A stretch of 64,000 nucleotides of DNA from Caecibacter massiliensis (lineage in GTDB: Bacteria > Bacillota > Negativicutes > Veillonellales > Megasphaeraceae): NCBI GenBank assembly GCA_900095875.1, contig LT608311.1, positions 2,543,196 to 2,607,195 of the forward strand, read 5' to 3'. The notes under the pieces are model-generated. The model saw only the letters and a program-made list of their open reading frames with translations, had not been told where the DNA came from and did no database searches. The position numbers were made by a program, and so were the translations under genes. Below are positions 1 through 9,332 of this stretch, in pieces (the first letter of the stretch is position 1; the number at the start of each line of letters is the position of its first letter).

Positions 1-406
1 TAGAATGTCACATTATCCGACCTTCCCTTCACGTTTGGGAGCGTTGTATGCATTTGCAGATTTAGATACTTGTGCGAAGGTTTCTAAAAAATATGGATGG
101 AATATTAAGGAGATTCGAAAGTTTAAACTTTTTTCAGATAAGCAAGAAACTAGTAAACTCATGCGAATTGTTAAATGTAATATGGAAATCGTTTCATTTA
201 TGCGGTCCCTATCCTATGAGAGTAATGATATGGAATTTTTAAATAAATTATATTTTGACTACTGGCATTGTTTAGAAGAAAATGTGACTGATTTAAAAAA
301 CGATAAAATGATTCATATTGAGAACATTAGTGAATATCTCATTGACGGCATTTTGGAAAGTTGCGAGTTTAGTGATGACGATAGATTTCAACTTGGCTTA
401 ATATAG
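1..406 (+). CDS. Hypothetical protein, C-terminal part (open at left edge)
   Basis: An open frame runs in from the window edge and ends with TAG at 404-406. The first ATG is at 5 but the frame is still open upstream, so the true start may lie outside. About 133 residues are visible, starting with a segment containing YPTFPSRLGALYAF and later DYWHCLEENV. The pattern (PSRL motif, then a helical region with a conserved tryptophan near the end) vaguely recalls DUF2441-type proteins, but I cannot confirm that family. The DNA is AT-rich like the following decayed stretch. No function can be assigned from the sequence. Confidence 0.45.
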   Translation, partial: RMSHYPTFPSRLGALYAFADLDTCAKVSKKYGWNIKEIRKFKLFSDKQETSKLMRIVKCNMEIVSFMRSLSYESNDMEFLNKLYFDYWHCLEENVTDLKNDKMIHIENISEYLIDGILESCEFSDDDRFQLGLI

Positions 407-761
407 TTAATAAAGGAAATGATAAATTTGAAAAGCTATCTGGTTATATGCCAAGACTTTATCTGTTGCAAGAGTAGAACTGATTTTTAACTAACAATCC
501 AAGTGTCAGTGTATTTTCCAAATAGCTCAAGAAGATAAAAGTGCAGATTCACCTAATCCAGATAGTAAATTATTTGCATTGGAAGATTGGAAATCGAAAT
601 GGGTAAATGTTTCTAATAACCTGATGCTTGAAATTACGCAATAATATTTTGAATACATGGATAAGCATATTTACTGGGAGCATGCCAATTGATGATACTG
701 ACAAAGGAAATGATTTGTGATAGAATAAAGCATGTTATAAATTTTGAAGGGAGTTGTAGGA
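407..761 (+). other. Gene-free AT-rich stretch with a coding-like remnant
   Basis: No intact gene is visible. Positions 519-644 read through 41 codons without a start, ending ...LMLEITQ and TAA. The same frame continues after the stop with a protein-like segment (YFEYMDKHIYWEHAN). This looks like the eroded remains of a gene, perhaps related to the truncated one before it. The last 15 bases hold the ribosome binding site of the next gene (AAGGGAG at 747-753). Confidence 0.4.
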
Positions 762-2213
762 ATGAACGATCATGATGAGGTCATGAAAGCATCCATTTCT
801 ATCAGGAATAAATACAGTACTGTCATTCTGCCCCTGGTATGGGGTGTTGTCGATTATATAGCTGTTTTATTGGCAGAATACATTTCTTATACATTACGTA
901 ATGTATTAATAACCGATTCCGTTTTACATGTTTCCTGGCTCAGTTTTCACGTGATTGGGCCAGCTATTTTTATCCTCTTTATGCAGGTGCAATCCCTCTA
1001 TACGCGGCGCATGCAGTTCTGGCGAATCATTTCCCGTATCTTTAAAGCAGATCTCTATGCTGTCGGGATGATGATATTTCTCATGTATGTACTGGAAACG
1101 GCATCTCATACATCACGGTTGTTTATCGGATTCATCTGGATTTTCGCATTTTTCTTTCTCGTATTATTCCGCTTTGTCAGCCGCAAAATACTGAACCGTT
1201 TCCATATGCTGCAGCTCCCGGTCCTCATCATGGGGGCAGGAAAGACGGCGGCTATCGTATTAAAATACTTCAAGGACGACTCGGGCCTTGCCTATGATTT
1301 CATCGGCTTTCTGGAAGACAACAAGCCGGAAAAGGCGGTATCACAGCTCATGCCTCATCTGGGAACCTTTGCCGATGCCGAAGCTGTCATTGACCAGACC
1401 GGTGTCCAGCATATCCTGGTCATTGCGCCGGGCCTGAGCAACGACAAAGTGCAGGATATTATATACCGGCTGCAGCCCAAAGTCAAAAACATCGCCTTTA
1501 TTCCCGATATGGGTACCATGCCTCTGGCAACCCTCGATATGGAAACACTCATCGACGGGCACATCGTAGCGTTCCAGATCCGCAACAACATGGCCCGGCG
1601 GTACAACCGTATCCTCAAGCGGGCATTCGATATTGTCTGTACCTGCATCGGCATTATCTGTCTCAGCCCTGTTTTCTTGGCTATATCCCTCTGGATATAC
1701 AAAGACTCTCCAGGACCCATCATATTCAAACACCGCCGCGTCGGACGCCATGGAAAAGAATTCAACTGCTATAAATTCCGCAGCATGTGCGTCGATGCCG
1801 ATGTCAAGCTCAAAGAACTGCTGGCAAAAGACCCGGAAGCCCGCAGGGAATGGGAAAAAGAATTCAAACTCAAAGACGACCCGCGCATCACCCGGAGTGG
1901 CGCATTCCTGCGCAAGACAAGCCTGGACGAACTGCCACAGTTGTTCAACGTCCTCAAAGGAGAAATGAGCCTCGTCGGCCCGCGCCCCATTATCCAGGCC
2001 GAAGTTCCCAAATACGGCAAATACATCGAAGACTTCTACATGGTCCGTCCCGGCGTCACCGGCATGTGGCAGACCAGCGGCCGCAGTGATACCACCTATG
2101 ACGAACGGGTCCAGATGGATACCTGGTACGTCCGCAACTGGAACGTCTGGTTCGACATCGTACTCATCTGGAGAACCATATCTGTTGTGCTGAAACACAA
2201 GGGGGCATATTAA
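762..2213 (+). CDS. wbaP: WbaP-type undecaprenyl-phosphate sugar phosphotransferase
   Basis: A membrane enzyme that should start glycan assembly by moving a sugar 1-phosphate (galactose or glucose type) from a UDP-sugar onto undecaprenyl phosphate. The 483-residue protein has about five N-terminal membrane helices (roughly 20-145), then a Rossmann-like CoA-binding middle domain ([17 protein letters not shown]). The C-terminal bacterial sugar transferase domain carries the hallmarks [30 protein letters not shown] and GPRP. ATG 762 is chosen because AAGGGAG lies 8 bases upstream; an in-frame TTG at 744 has no such site. The second half of the gene is more GC-rich than the cassette that follows. 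The exact sugar cannot be read from sequence. Confidence 0.92.
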   Translation: MNDHDEVMKASISIRNKYSTVILPLVWGVVDYIAVLLAEYISYTLRNVLITDSVLHVSWLSFHVIGPAIFILFMQVQSLYTRRMQFWRIISRIFKADLYAVGMMIFLMYVLETASHTSRLFIGFIWIFAFFFLVLFRFVSRKILNRFHMLQLPVLIMGAGKTAAIVLKYFKDDSGLAYDFIGFLEDNKPEKAVSQLMPHLGTFADAEAVIDQTGVQHILVIAPGLSNDKVQDIIYRLQPKVKNIAFIPDMGTMPLATLDMETLIDGHIVAFQIRNNMARRYNRILKRAFDIVCTCIGIICLSPVFLAISLWIYKDSPGPIIFKHRRVGRHGKEFNCYKFRSMCVDADVKLKELLAKDPEARREWEKEFKLKDDPRITRSGAFLRKTSLDELPQLFNVLKGEMSLVGPRPIIQAEVPKYGKYIEDFYMVRPGVTGMWQTSGRSDTTYDERVQMDTWYVRNWNVWFDIVLIWRTISVVLKHKGAY

Positions 2214-2426
2214 ACATGTGAACTGTAGATTGTAATGCTTAGTCTTTGTGTTCTATATCCATATCGTTATAAATACTAGTAAAATTTTGTTATTGTTTGA
2301 TTTTAAAACATGGACAGAGTTGCTAGTTTTATCTATAATTTACTGGACGAATGATTAATGAGTAGTGTTATTTGGTTCTTTATACGATTTGATTTAAATC
2401 TGAATTCTATTGGGAGTGATTTTCTT

Positions 2427-4073
2427 TTGAATTATATAGATAAGTATAATAATTGGTTATCATGGGTAGATGATGATACAAAAAAAGAATTATTATCAAT
2501 AAAAGACGACAAAGAAATTGAGGACAGATTTTATCGTGACTTAGAGTTCGGTACTGGCGGGTTACGTGGTGTTATGGGTGCCGGCTCTAATCGCATGAAT
2601 AAATATATTATTCGCAAAGCGACAAAAGGTCTTGCAGATTATTTGCTTGCCAATAGAAGAAATGATGTTCAGCGTGGTGTTGTTATTGCTCATGATTCTC
2701 GAAACAATTCGGATTCTTTTGCATTGGAAGCGGCTAATGTCCTTACCTCTGCAGGAATTCCAGTAAATCTTTTTAAAGAGTTAGAACCTACTCCTGTATT
2801 ATCATTTTCAGTAAAATATTTACATGCAGTAGCTGGCATTGTCATTACGGCTAGTCATAATCCTAAAGAATATAATGGATATAAAGTATATGACGAACAT
2901 GGTACCCAAATCGTGCCATCCATTGCCAATGTTTTGATTCAGTATATAAATGCTATTACTGATATTGTATCAATCCCGGCAGAGGGAGATCCTTCTAAAT
3001 TAACATATATTGGTGATGAAGTTGTAGATCAATTCGTTGATTCTGTATATACGCAATCTATCTTACAGGGTGATGTTACTCCCTTACGAATTGTATATAC
3101 TCCACTTCACGGTGCCGGTAATAAACCGGTAAGAAAAATTTTAGCGAAAGCTGGTTTTTCTGACGTTCATGTCGTTAAAGAACAGGAACTGCCAGATGGA
3201 AATTTTAGTACAGTAAAATCTCCTAATCCAGAAGAACACAGTGCTCTCCAGTTGGGAATTGAATTAGCTGAATCTATTGATGCGGATATTATTATTGGTA
3301 CAGATCCGGATAGCGATCGTATTGGGGTGGGTATAAAAAATAATAATTTATATCAATTATTAACTGGAAATCAGATTGGCGCATTGCTAGTCGATTTTAT
3401 CCTTTCTATGCGTAAAGATTTGTTGACGCCTGCGTCGACTATCGTAAAAACCGTTGTCACAGGGGACTTAGGTGCTGTTATAGCCAAAGATAAAAAGGTC
3501 CAAGTCATTGAAACACTTACAGGCTTTAAATATATTGGCGACAAAATTACGAGATTTGCTGATGATGTAAAATGCGATTTTGTTATGGGATATGAAGAAA
3601 GTTACGGATACCTTGTTGGTACACATGCCCAGGATAAAGATGCCGTCGTAGCTGCGTTATTGATTTGTGAGATGGCATCATACTATAAAAAACAGGGAAT
3701 GACATTAGTGGATGTTTTGTCATCATTATATCAAAAATATGGGTATTATTACGATTCATTATCTTCATATATATTGAAAGGTAAAGAAGGACATGAAAAA
3801 ATTAGTGGAATTATGCGGGCATTACGAATGAATCGTGATCTAGTATTTAATGGGATTAAAGAAGTACTTGATTTTAATGAATCTATTAATAATTTGCCAA
3901 AAGCAAATATGCTGAAATATATTTTGCAAGACGGCTCATGGATTGCTGTAAGACCGTCTGGTACAGAGCCTAAAATTAAAATATATTGGTCCATTAAATC
4001 TGAAAACGAAATCAAGGCACAAAATCGTATGAAACAGTACAAAGAAAGATTTGAAACATACTTTTCATTATAA
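2427..4073 (+). CDS. Phosphoglucomutase/phosphomannomutase
   Basis: Alpha-D-phosphohexomutase that interconverts hexose 6- and 1-phosphates. Here it probably makes mannose 1-phosphate for the ManC enzyme encoded next. All four family loops are present: the catalytic serine loop TASHNPKEYNGYKVY, the metal loop DPDSDRIGVG, the sugar loop GYEESYGYLVG and the phosphate loop RPSGTEPKIKIYW. Near the N-terminus FGTGGLRG matches PgcA-like long mutases (548 residues here). TTG 2427 is preferred because GGGAG lies about 10 bases upstream and the protein then begins like its relatives. An ATG at 2358 would add 23 unusual residues and lacks a ribosome binding site. First gene of the AT-rich cassette. Confidence 0.88.
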   Translation: MNYIDKYNNWLSWVDDDTKKELLSIKDDKEIEDRFYRDLEFGTGGLRGVMGAGSNRMNKYIIRKATKGLADYLLANRRNDVQRGVVIAHDSRNNSDSFALEAANVLTSAGIPVNLFKELEPTPVLSFSVKYLHAVAGIVITASHNPKEYNGYKVYDEHGTQIVPSIANVLIQYINAITDIVSIPAEGDPSKLTYIGDEVVDQFVDSVYTQSILQGDVTPLRIVYTPLHGAGNKPVRKILAKAGFSDVHVVKEQELPDGNFSTVKSPNPEEHSALQLGIELAESIDADIIIGTDPDSDRIGVGIKNNNLYQLLTGNQIGALLVDFILSMRKDLLTPASTIVKTVVTGDLGAVIAKDKKVQVIETLTGFKYIGDKITRFADDVKCDFVMGYEESYGYLVGTHAQDKDAVVAALLICEMASYYKKQGMTLVDVLSSLYQKYGYYYDSLSSYILKGKEGHEKISGIMRALRMNRDLVFNGIKEVLDFNESINNLPKANMLKYILQDGSWIAVRPSGTEPKIKIYWSIKSENEIKAQNRMKQYKERFETYFSL

Positions 4074-4092
4074 TAGTATAGGAGCAATCATT

Positions 4093-5484
4093 ATGAAAGT
4101 AGTTATATTAGCAGGTGGCGGTGGTAGCCGTTTATTCCCTTTGTCACGAACTTGTTATCCTAAGCAATTCTTAAAAATAAATGGTGATAAGTCTTTGTTA
4201 GCTCAAACCATTGAAAGATATTTACACCTAGTGCAGCCAGAAGATATTGTTATAGTAACAAATGACAAATATATATATCATGTTAAAGCAGAATTACAAG
4301 AACTACAAGTAGAAAATGTCCATGTTATTACCGAGCCGGTTGGTAGAAATACGGCACCAGCTATTTCCTTAGCGGTAACTTATTGTAAAGATAAATTATC
4401 TTGCAATGATGATGAACTCATTTTTGTAGGCCCTTCTGATCATGTCATTCACCCAGTAAGTGAATTTATTCAATTGATTGTATCTGCTGAATCCGTTGCT
4501 GCAAAAGGCGATATAGTGACACTTGGCATTACGCCTACCCGTCCGGAAACGGGTTACGGGTATATAGAAGCAGGCACAAATTCCGTAGGAAATGCTTATC
4601 GAGTTATTAAATTTACGGAAAAGCCAAACTTGGAAACTGCAGAATCTTACGTAAAAAAAGGAAATTATTATTGGAATAGCGGCATGTTTCTGTTTTCGGT
4701 TGGCACCATTGAAAGTGAATTGACTCGACATGTTCCAGATATAATGAAAATTGCAAAATGTGGATACACCAATATGATAGAAGAGTTCTCTTCATTGCCG
4801 GATATATCCATAGACTATGCTGTTGCTGAAAAATCTGACCATATTGCTGTGGTACCTATGAAAAATATTTATTGGAATGATATCGGCAGCTTTGACGCAA
4901 TTTCAGATATGCTTCAAGATAAAGAAGGAAACGTCATAAAAGGCGATATCATTTCTCGTGATTGCAAAAACACGATGATTTTGGGAAGCAATAGATTAAT
5001 AGCCGGAATTGATTTGCAGAATCTTACTATCGTCGATACGCCCGATGTATTACTGGTTGCGCAAAAGGGGAAATCTCAAAGGGTAAAAGACGTAGTAAAT
5101 GAATTAAAGAGGAAAAAAAGAACGGAAGTTGCTGAAAACGTAACAATGTATAGGCCATGGGGAAGTTATACTATTTTATCAGAAGGCGAAGGATATAAAG
5201 TAAAAAAAATCTGTGTAAACCCGGGCCAAAGTTTGAGTTTACAGATGCATTATCATCGAAGTGAGCATTGGACTGTTATTAGTGGAACAGGACAATTAAC
5301 ATTGGATGATAAAACGATTATTTTTAGAGAAAATGAAAGTACATTTATTCCTATCGGGACTCGACATCGATTAGGGAATCCTGGGAAAATACCCCTTTAT
5401 ATTATCGAAGTTCAAATCGGTAAATACTTGGGGGAAGATGATATTGTACGATTTGAAGATAAGTATGGGAGAAAAATTAAATGA
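4093..5484 (+). CDS. manC: Mannose-1-phosphate guanylyltransferase / mannose-6-phosphate isomerase
   Basis: Bifunctional ManC/CpsB-type enzyme that makes GDP-mannose from mannose 1-phosphate and GTP, with a C-terminal isomerase-type cupin. The 463 residues begin with the nucleotidyltransferase signature LAGGGGSRLFPLSR and PKQF. GPSDHVI, FTEKP and YYWNSGMF follow. The cupin domain from about residue 355 contains RPWGSY, PGQSLSLQMHYHRSEHW and a GTGQLTLDDK turn. ATG 4093 has AGGAG 8 bases upstream; an earlier in-frame ATG at 4051 overlaps the preceding gene. The stop overlaps the next start in ATGA, indicating translational coupling with the first glycosyltransferase. It implies that the polymer contains mannose or a GDP-mannose-derived sugar. 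Confidence 0.93.
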   Translation: MKVVILAGGGGSRLFPLSRTCYPKQFLKINGDKSLLAQTIERYLHLVQPEDIVIVTNDKYIYHVKAELQELQVENVHVITEPVGRNTAPAISLAVTYCKDKLSCNDDELIFVGPSDHVIHPVSEFIQLIVSAESVAAKGDIVTLGITPTRPETGYGYIEAGTNSVGNAYRVIKFTEKPNLETAESYVKKGNYYWNSGMFLFSVGTIESELTRHVPDIMKIAKCGYTNMIEEFSSLPDISIDYAVAEKSDHIAVVPMKNIYWNDIGSFDAISDMLQDKEGNVIKGDIISRDCKNTMILGSNRLIAGIDLQNLTIVDTPDVLLVAQKGKSQRVKDVVNELKRKKRTEVAENVTMYRPWGSYTILSEGEGYKVKKICVNPGQSLSLQMHYHRSEHWTVISGTGQLTLDDKTIIFRENESTFIPIGTRHRLGNPGKIPLYIIEVQIGKYLGEDDIVRFEDKYGRKIK

Positions 5485-6617
5485 AAATAGCTGTTGTGTG
5501 TGACTGGTTAGTGACATACGCCGGGGCAGAAAAGGTCCTCGAGCAAATTTTGAATGTTTTCCCGGAAGCAGACTTGTTCGCAGTTGTAGATTTTTTGCCA
5601 GAAAATCAGCGCAATTTTATCCAAGGAAAAAAGGTTACTACGACTTTTATTCAAAATATGCCCAGAGCAAGAAAAAAATATAGAAATTATTTACCATTTA
5701 TGCCTATTGCGATAGAACAAATGGATGTATCCGCCTATGATGTAGTAATTTCGAGTTCTCATTGTGTAGCTAAAGGCGTTCTTACGGGTCCTAACCAAGT
5801 TCATATTTCATATGTTCACTCCCCAATTCGTTATGCTTGGGATTTGCAACATCAATATTTACGTGAAGCTGGATTAACGCACGGCCTTAAAAGTAAAATC
5901 GCCAGATTAATTATGCATTATATGAGAATTTGGGACACACGGACCAGCAATGGTGTGGATTATTTTATTGCCAATTCTCATTTTATAGCGAAACGAATAT
6001 GGAAATGCTATCGACGTGAAGCTACCGTCATTTATCCACCAGTAGATATCGAGAAATTTGAATATTGTGAAGATAAAGATGATTACTATGTTACAGCTTC
6101 TCGCATGGTCCCTTACAAAAAAATGGATCTTATCGTAGAAGCCTTTTCTCAAATGCCAGATAAAAAACTAGTTGTTATTGGGGATGGACCAGATTTTGAG
6201 AAAATTAAGGGAAAAGCAGGACCTAATATTTCTTTATTAGGCTTTGCTCCTGACGAAGTTCTTAAAGATAAAATGCAGCATGCTAAAGCATTTGTGTTTG
6301 CAGCTGAAGAAGATTTTGGGATTACCCCAGTTGAAGCACAGGCGTGTGGAACACCAGTCATCGCATATGGCAAGGGGGGATCGCTGGAAACGGTTCGTGA
6401 ATTAGGTGTACGAGATAATCCAACAGGTGTATTCTTCAAAGAACAAACAGTGGAATCCCTCAAAGCTGCTGTTGCCAGATTTGAACAGGAACAGACGGCC
6501 ATCACCTACAATAACTGCCGTCACCACGCCGAACAGTTCAGCGGAGCAATATTTCGACAGAATTTTAAAAATTATGTAAATCGCGTTCTGTCAGAAAAAG
6601 GTGCGGAGGATTATTGA
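5481..6617 (+). CDS. Glycosyltransferase family 4 (WbaZ-like)
   Basis: A 378-residue retaining glycosyltransferase of the GT-B fold, likely cytoplasmic or membrane-peripheral, adding a sugar to the lipid-linked repeat unit. The N-terminus (CDWLVTYAGAEKVLEQIL) resembles WbaZ-type mannosyltransferases. The C-terminal half has VVIGDGPDFEKI and the GT4 E-x7-E signature in EEDFGITPVEAQACGTPVI. It overlaps manC by four bases and the next gene by one, so the three are coupled. Use of GDP-mannose is an inference from the adjacent manC and from WbaZ similarity; donor and linkage cannot be determined here. Confidence 0.87.
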   Translation: MKIAVVCDWLVTYAGAEKVLEQILNVFPEADLFAVVDFLPENQRNFIQGKKVTTTFIQNMPRARKKYRNYLPFMPIAIEQMDVSAYDVVISSSHCVAKGVLTGPNQVHISYVHSPIRYAWDLQHQYLREAGLTHGLKSKIARLIMHYMRIWDTRTSNGVDYFIANSHFIAKRIWKCYRREATVIYPPVDIEKFEYCEDKDDYYVTASRMVPYKKMDLIVEAFSQMPDKKLVVIGDGPDFEKIKGKAGPNISLLGFAPDEVLKDKMQHAKAFVFAAEEDFGITPVEAQACGTPVIAYGKGGSLETVRELGVRDNPTGVFFKEQTVESLKAAVARFEQEQTAITYNNCRHHAEQFSGAIFRQNFKNYVNRVLSEKGAEDY

Positions 6618-7690
6618 TGAAAAAAATTACCGTTGATGCTCGTATGCTGGAATCTTCCGGTATTGGCACAGTACTGCGGAACATACTGAAACGTGTTATT
6701 CCGTCTATGCCGGATACAACATTTTATTTACTTGGCCATCCGGAAATGATGCGGAAGTATCCTTGGTTAATCGCTGAAAATGTGCAATATGTTTCTTGTA
6801 AAAGTGCGATTTATACGATTCGTGAGCAATTGGAACTGGTCCAAAAAATTCCACGAGAAACAGATTTGCTCTGGGTTCCCCATTATAATATTCCTGTTTT
6901 TTATCGTGGCCGGATGCTTGTAACAGTACACGATGTATTTCACTTGGCTATGCCACAATTTGTAGATGGAGCTCTGAAAAAGTTCTATGCAAAAATCATG
7001 TTTCAAGCTGCAGCTGCAAAAGCTTCGCATATTATTTGTGTATCCCATTTTACGAAAGCTGAATTGTGTCGATTTACTGGTGTATCCTCCAATAAGGTAA
7101 GTGTGATTTACAATGGAGTGGATGAATTTTGGAGCACTCCATTGCAGCAAAAACAGCGAATTTTTGCGAAACCGTATATTTTGTATGTAGGCAATGTGAA
7201 ACCTCATAAAAATTTACGGACTCTGGTTCGTTCATTTCAGAATGTGATGGACAGAATTCCACATTCTTTAGTCATCGTAGGCAAAAAAGAAGGATTCATA
7301 ACCGGCGATGAGGAAGTTGGACGATTGGCGGAGCAAGCAGGAAATCGAATTTCCTTTACGGGATTTGTTTCAGATGAGGAACTGAAAAATTATTATCATT
7401 ATGCAGACTTGCTTGTGTTTCCATCTTTATATGAAGGGTTTGGATTGCCACCATTGGAAGCGATGGCTGCCGGATGTCATAATATTTTGTGTAGTGATAT
7501 TCCTGTTCTTCGAGAAATTTACGGAGATTGTGTGAAGTATTTTAAAGCGACTGATGAGCAAGACTTGGCATCAAACCTGATTTTTAATATTACAGAAAAA
7601 TCAAACGTTCTTGACAAAAAATGTTGTAATTCATATGATTGGAATACAGCATCAGACAAATATTTGGTTATTTTAAAGCGTTTGCTATAA
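6617..7690 (+). CDS. Glycosyltransferase family 4
   Basis: Second GT4 enzyme of the cluster, 357 residues. It opens with MKKITVDARMLESSGIGTVLRNIL, a typical donor/acceptor loop start. It carries ILYVGNVKPHKNL at the domain linker and the nucleotide-sugar E-x7-E signature in PSLYEGFGLPPLEAMAAGC near residue 275. The start is ATG 6617, with GGAGGA six bases upstream, overlapping the previous stop in TGATG. An in-frame TTG three bases earlier is less likely. It resembles mannosyltransferases of O-antigen loci, consistent with the GDP-mannose genes upstream, but the sugar is unproven. Confidence 0.87.
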   Translation: MKKITVDARMLESSGIGTVLRNILKRVIPSMPDTTFYLLGHPEMMRKYPWLIAENVQYVSCKSAIYTIREQLELVQKIPRETDLLWVPHYNIPVFYRGRMLVTVHDVFHLAMPQFVDGALKKFYAKIMFQAAAAKASHIICVSHFTKAELCRFTGVSSNKVSVIYNGVDEFWSTPLQQKQRIFAKPYILYVGNVKPHKNLRTLVRSFQNVMDRIPHSLVIVGKKEGFITGDEEVGRLAEQAGNRISFTGFVSDEELKNYYHYADLLVFPSLYEGFGLPPLEAMAAGCHNILCSDIPVLREIYGDCVKYFKATDEQDLASNLIFNITEKSNVLDKKCCNSYDWNTASDKYLVILKRLL

Positions 7691-7727
7691 ATGTTTAATG
7701 GTATACAGGTACAATAAGGTAATAGGC

Positions 7728-8603
7728 ATGAATATGGAACATTTTGAAAATATGCATAAGAATGAATTGACATTACAAGAAATTAAGAGAATACAATTAG
7801 ATATTTTAGTTGATTTTGCTAAATATTGTGATGAGAATAATTTAAAATATTATCTTTCCGGGGGTACTTTATTGGGAGCGATTAGGCATAAAGGTTTTAT
7901 CCCTTGGGATGATGATATTGATATCATGATGCCAAGAACAGATTATGAATATGCGATGAAAAACTACAAAAACCTAATTTATAAAAGCTTGTCCATAGAG
8001 TCTTTTTCGGGTTATTGGGATCTTGCTGGTCGAATCATCGATAATAGAACAATTATGGAAATACCATTTGACAAATATCCAACAGGTGTTTATGTAGATG
8101 TTTTTCCTATTGATGGTGTTTCATGTTATTATATTCTGCAAAAAGTTGAGTTTTTAGTAGAAAAAATTTTAGTAACCTTAAATCGTTGCACAGTATTAAA
8201 ACTGCAGAAGAGCCATAGATATAAAATTTCTTCAATATCAGGTCGATTAAAAAATAGGTTGAGAACGATTATAAAATATTTAATGATTTTGGCTTTTGGA
8301 TGGACACCGCCTTCCTTTTGGGTGAAGCTAGTTCATCAAGTAGGGAGAATTTATAAATTTAATCTAGATAAATTTGTGGCTGTAGTAGTAGTCAATCATT
8401 ATGGGACTAAAGAAATTGTTCCAGGTAGTATATATAAAGAACGTATACCCGTTGACTTTGAGGGCTATAAATTTTGGGCACCCAAAGGTTATCAATCTTA
8501 TTTAAAAAATTTATACGGGGATAATTATATGGAATTACCTCCTGAAAATCAAAGATATTCAGAACATGCATTCAAAGCGTACTGGAAAGAGGAGATAAGA
8601 TGA
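7728..8603 (+). CDS. LicD family phosphotransferase
   Basis: LicD-family protein of 291 residues. Relatives transfer phosphocholine or other phospho-substituents from a CDP-activated donor onto surface glycans. The diagnostic stretch is near residues 45-75: YYLSGGTLLGAIRHKGFIPW followed by DDDIDIMMPR, with the conserved GG-T and DDD residues of this nucleotidyltransferase-like fold. ATG 7728 is chosen because AAGGT precedes it at normal distance; an in-frame ATG at 7698 lacks a good site. The stop overlaps the next gene's start in ATGA. That next gene is a CTP-dependent cytidylyltransferase, which suggests that this protein uses the CDP-linked product made by its neighbours. Confidence 0.85.
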   Translation: MNMEHFENMHKNELTLQEIKRIQLDILVDFAKYCDENNLKYYLSGGTLLGAIRHKGFIPWDDDIDIMMPRTDYEYAMKNYKNLIYKSLSIESFSGYWDLAGRIIDNRTIMEIPFDKYPTGVYVDVFPIDGVSCYYILQKVEFLVEKILVTLNRCTVLKLQKSHRYKISSISGRLKNRLRTIIKYLMILAFGWTPPSFWVKLVHQVGRIYKFNLDKFVAVVVVNHYGTKEIVPGSIYKERIPVDFEGYKFWAPKGYQSYLKNLYGDNYMELPPENQRYSEHAFKAYWKEEIR

Positions 8604-9322
8604 ATATAGCATTGATAATTGCCGGTGGCTCTGGTAAGCGTATGGGACAGGATATCCCCAAACAGTTTATTAATGTATATGACAAGCCTGTGCTTTTGTA
8701 TACATTGGAAGGTTTTGAAAGGCATCCGCAAATTGATGCTATTGAAGTTGTATGTATTGATGGGTGGCACGATGTACTCCGAGCTTATGCTCGTCAATTC
8801 AATATAACCAAATTAAAATGGATAGTTTCTGGGGGATTGTCTGGTCAGGAATCCATTCGCAATGGGGTCTATAATCTGGAAGGTAAGGCACAATTAGATG
8901 ATATTATTGTAATTCACGATGGTATTCGTCCATTGGTTGACGCTACCGTTCTGACGGATGTCCTGCTTAAGGCACAAAAATACGGAAATGCAGTGACTTC
9001 CATGCCTTATAATGAACAGATTTTTATTATAAATCCCGACGATAACACCACTACAAAACAATATATTCCGAGAGAAACACTACGACGGGTTTCTACGCCT
9101 CAGGCATATCGTTTTGACCTTTTAGATAAAAAATATCATGAGGCTTTTGAAAAGAAAATTGGTATCTATGGGTCTTCCTATACCAATACCATGATGGTAG
9201 AATTGGGAGTAACTCTCTATTTTGCAGCAGGATCTGATAAAAATATTAAGCTGACTACTAAAGATGATTTGGAATTGTTTAAAGCGTATTTGAAGGCGGA
9301 TAAAGATACTTGGTTAAAGTGA
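8600..9322 (+). CDS. IspD/TarI-like cytidylyltransferase
   Basis: CTP-dependent nucleotidyltransferase of 240 residues in the IspD/TarI family. Family members make CDP-methylerythritol or CDP-ribitol from the sugar-alcohol phosphate. Visible motifs are the CTP-binding loop IIAGGSGKRMGQDIPKQF, GGLSGQESIRNGV, VIHDGIRPLV, STPQAYRFDLL and the terminal LTTKDDLELF. Its place inside a glycan locus, coupled to licD and followed by an SDR-type dehydrogenase/epimerase, argues for CDP-polyol synthesis (TarI-like) rather than isoprenoid synthesis. The actual polyol cannot be named. AT-rich like the rest of the cassette. Confidence 0.82.
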   Translation: MNIALIIAGGSGKRMGQDIPKQFINVYDKPVLLYTLEGFERHPQIDAIEVVCIDGWHDVLRAYARQFNITKLKWIVSGGLSGQESIRNGVYNLEGKAQLDDIIVIHDGIRPLVDATVLTDVLLKAQKYGNAVTSMPYNEQIFIINPDDNTTTKQYIPRETLRRVSTPQAYRFDLLDKKYHEAFEKKIGIYGSSYTNTMMVELGVTLYFAAGSDKNIKLTTKDDLELFKAYLKADKDTWLK

Positions 9323-9332
9323 GGAACAGAAA

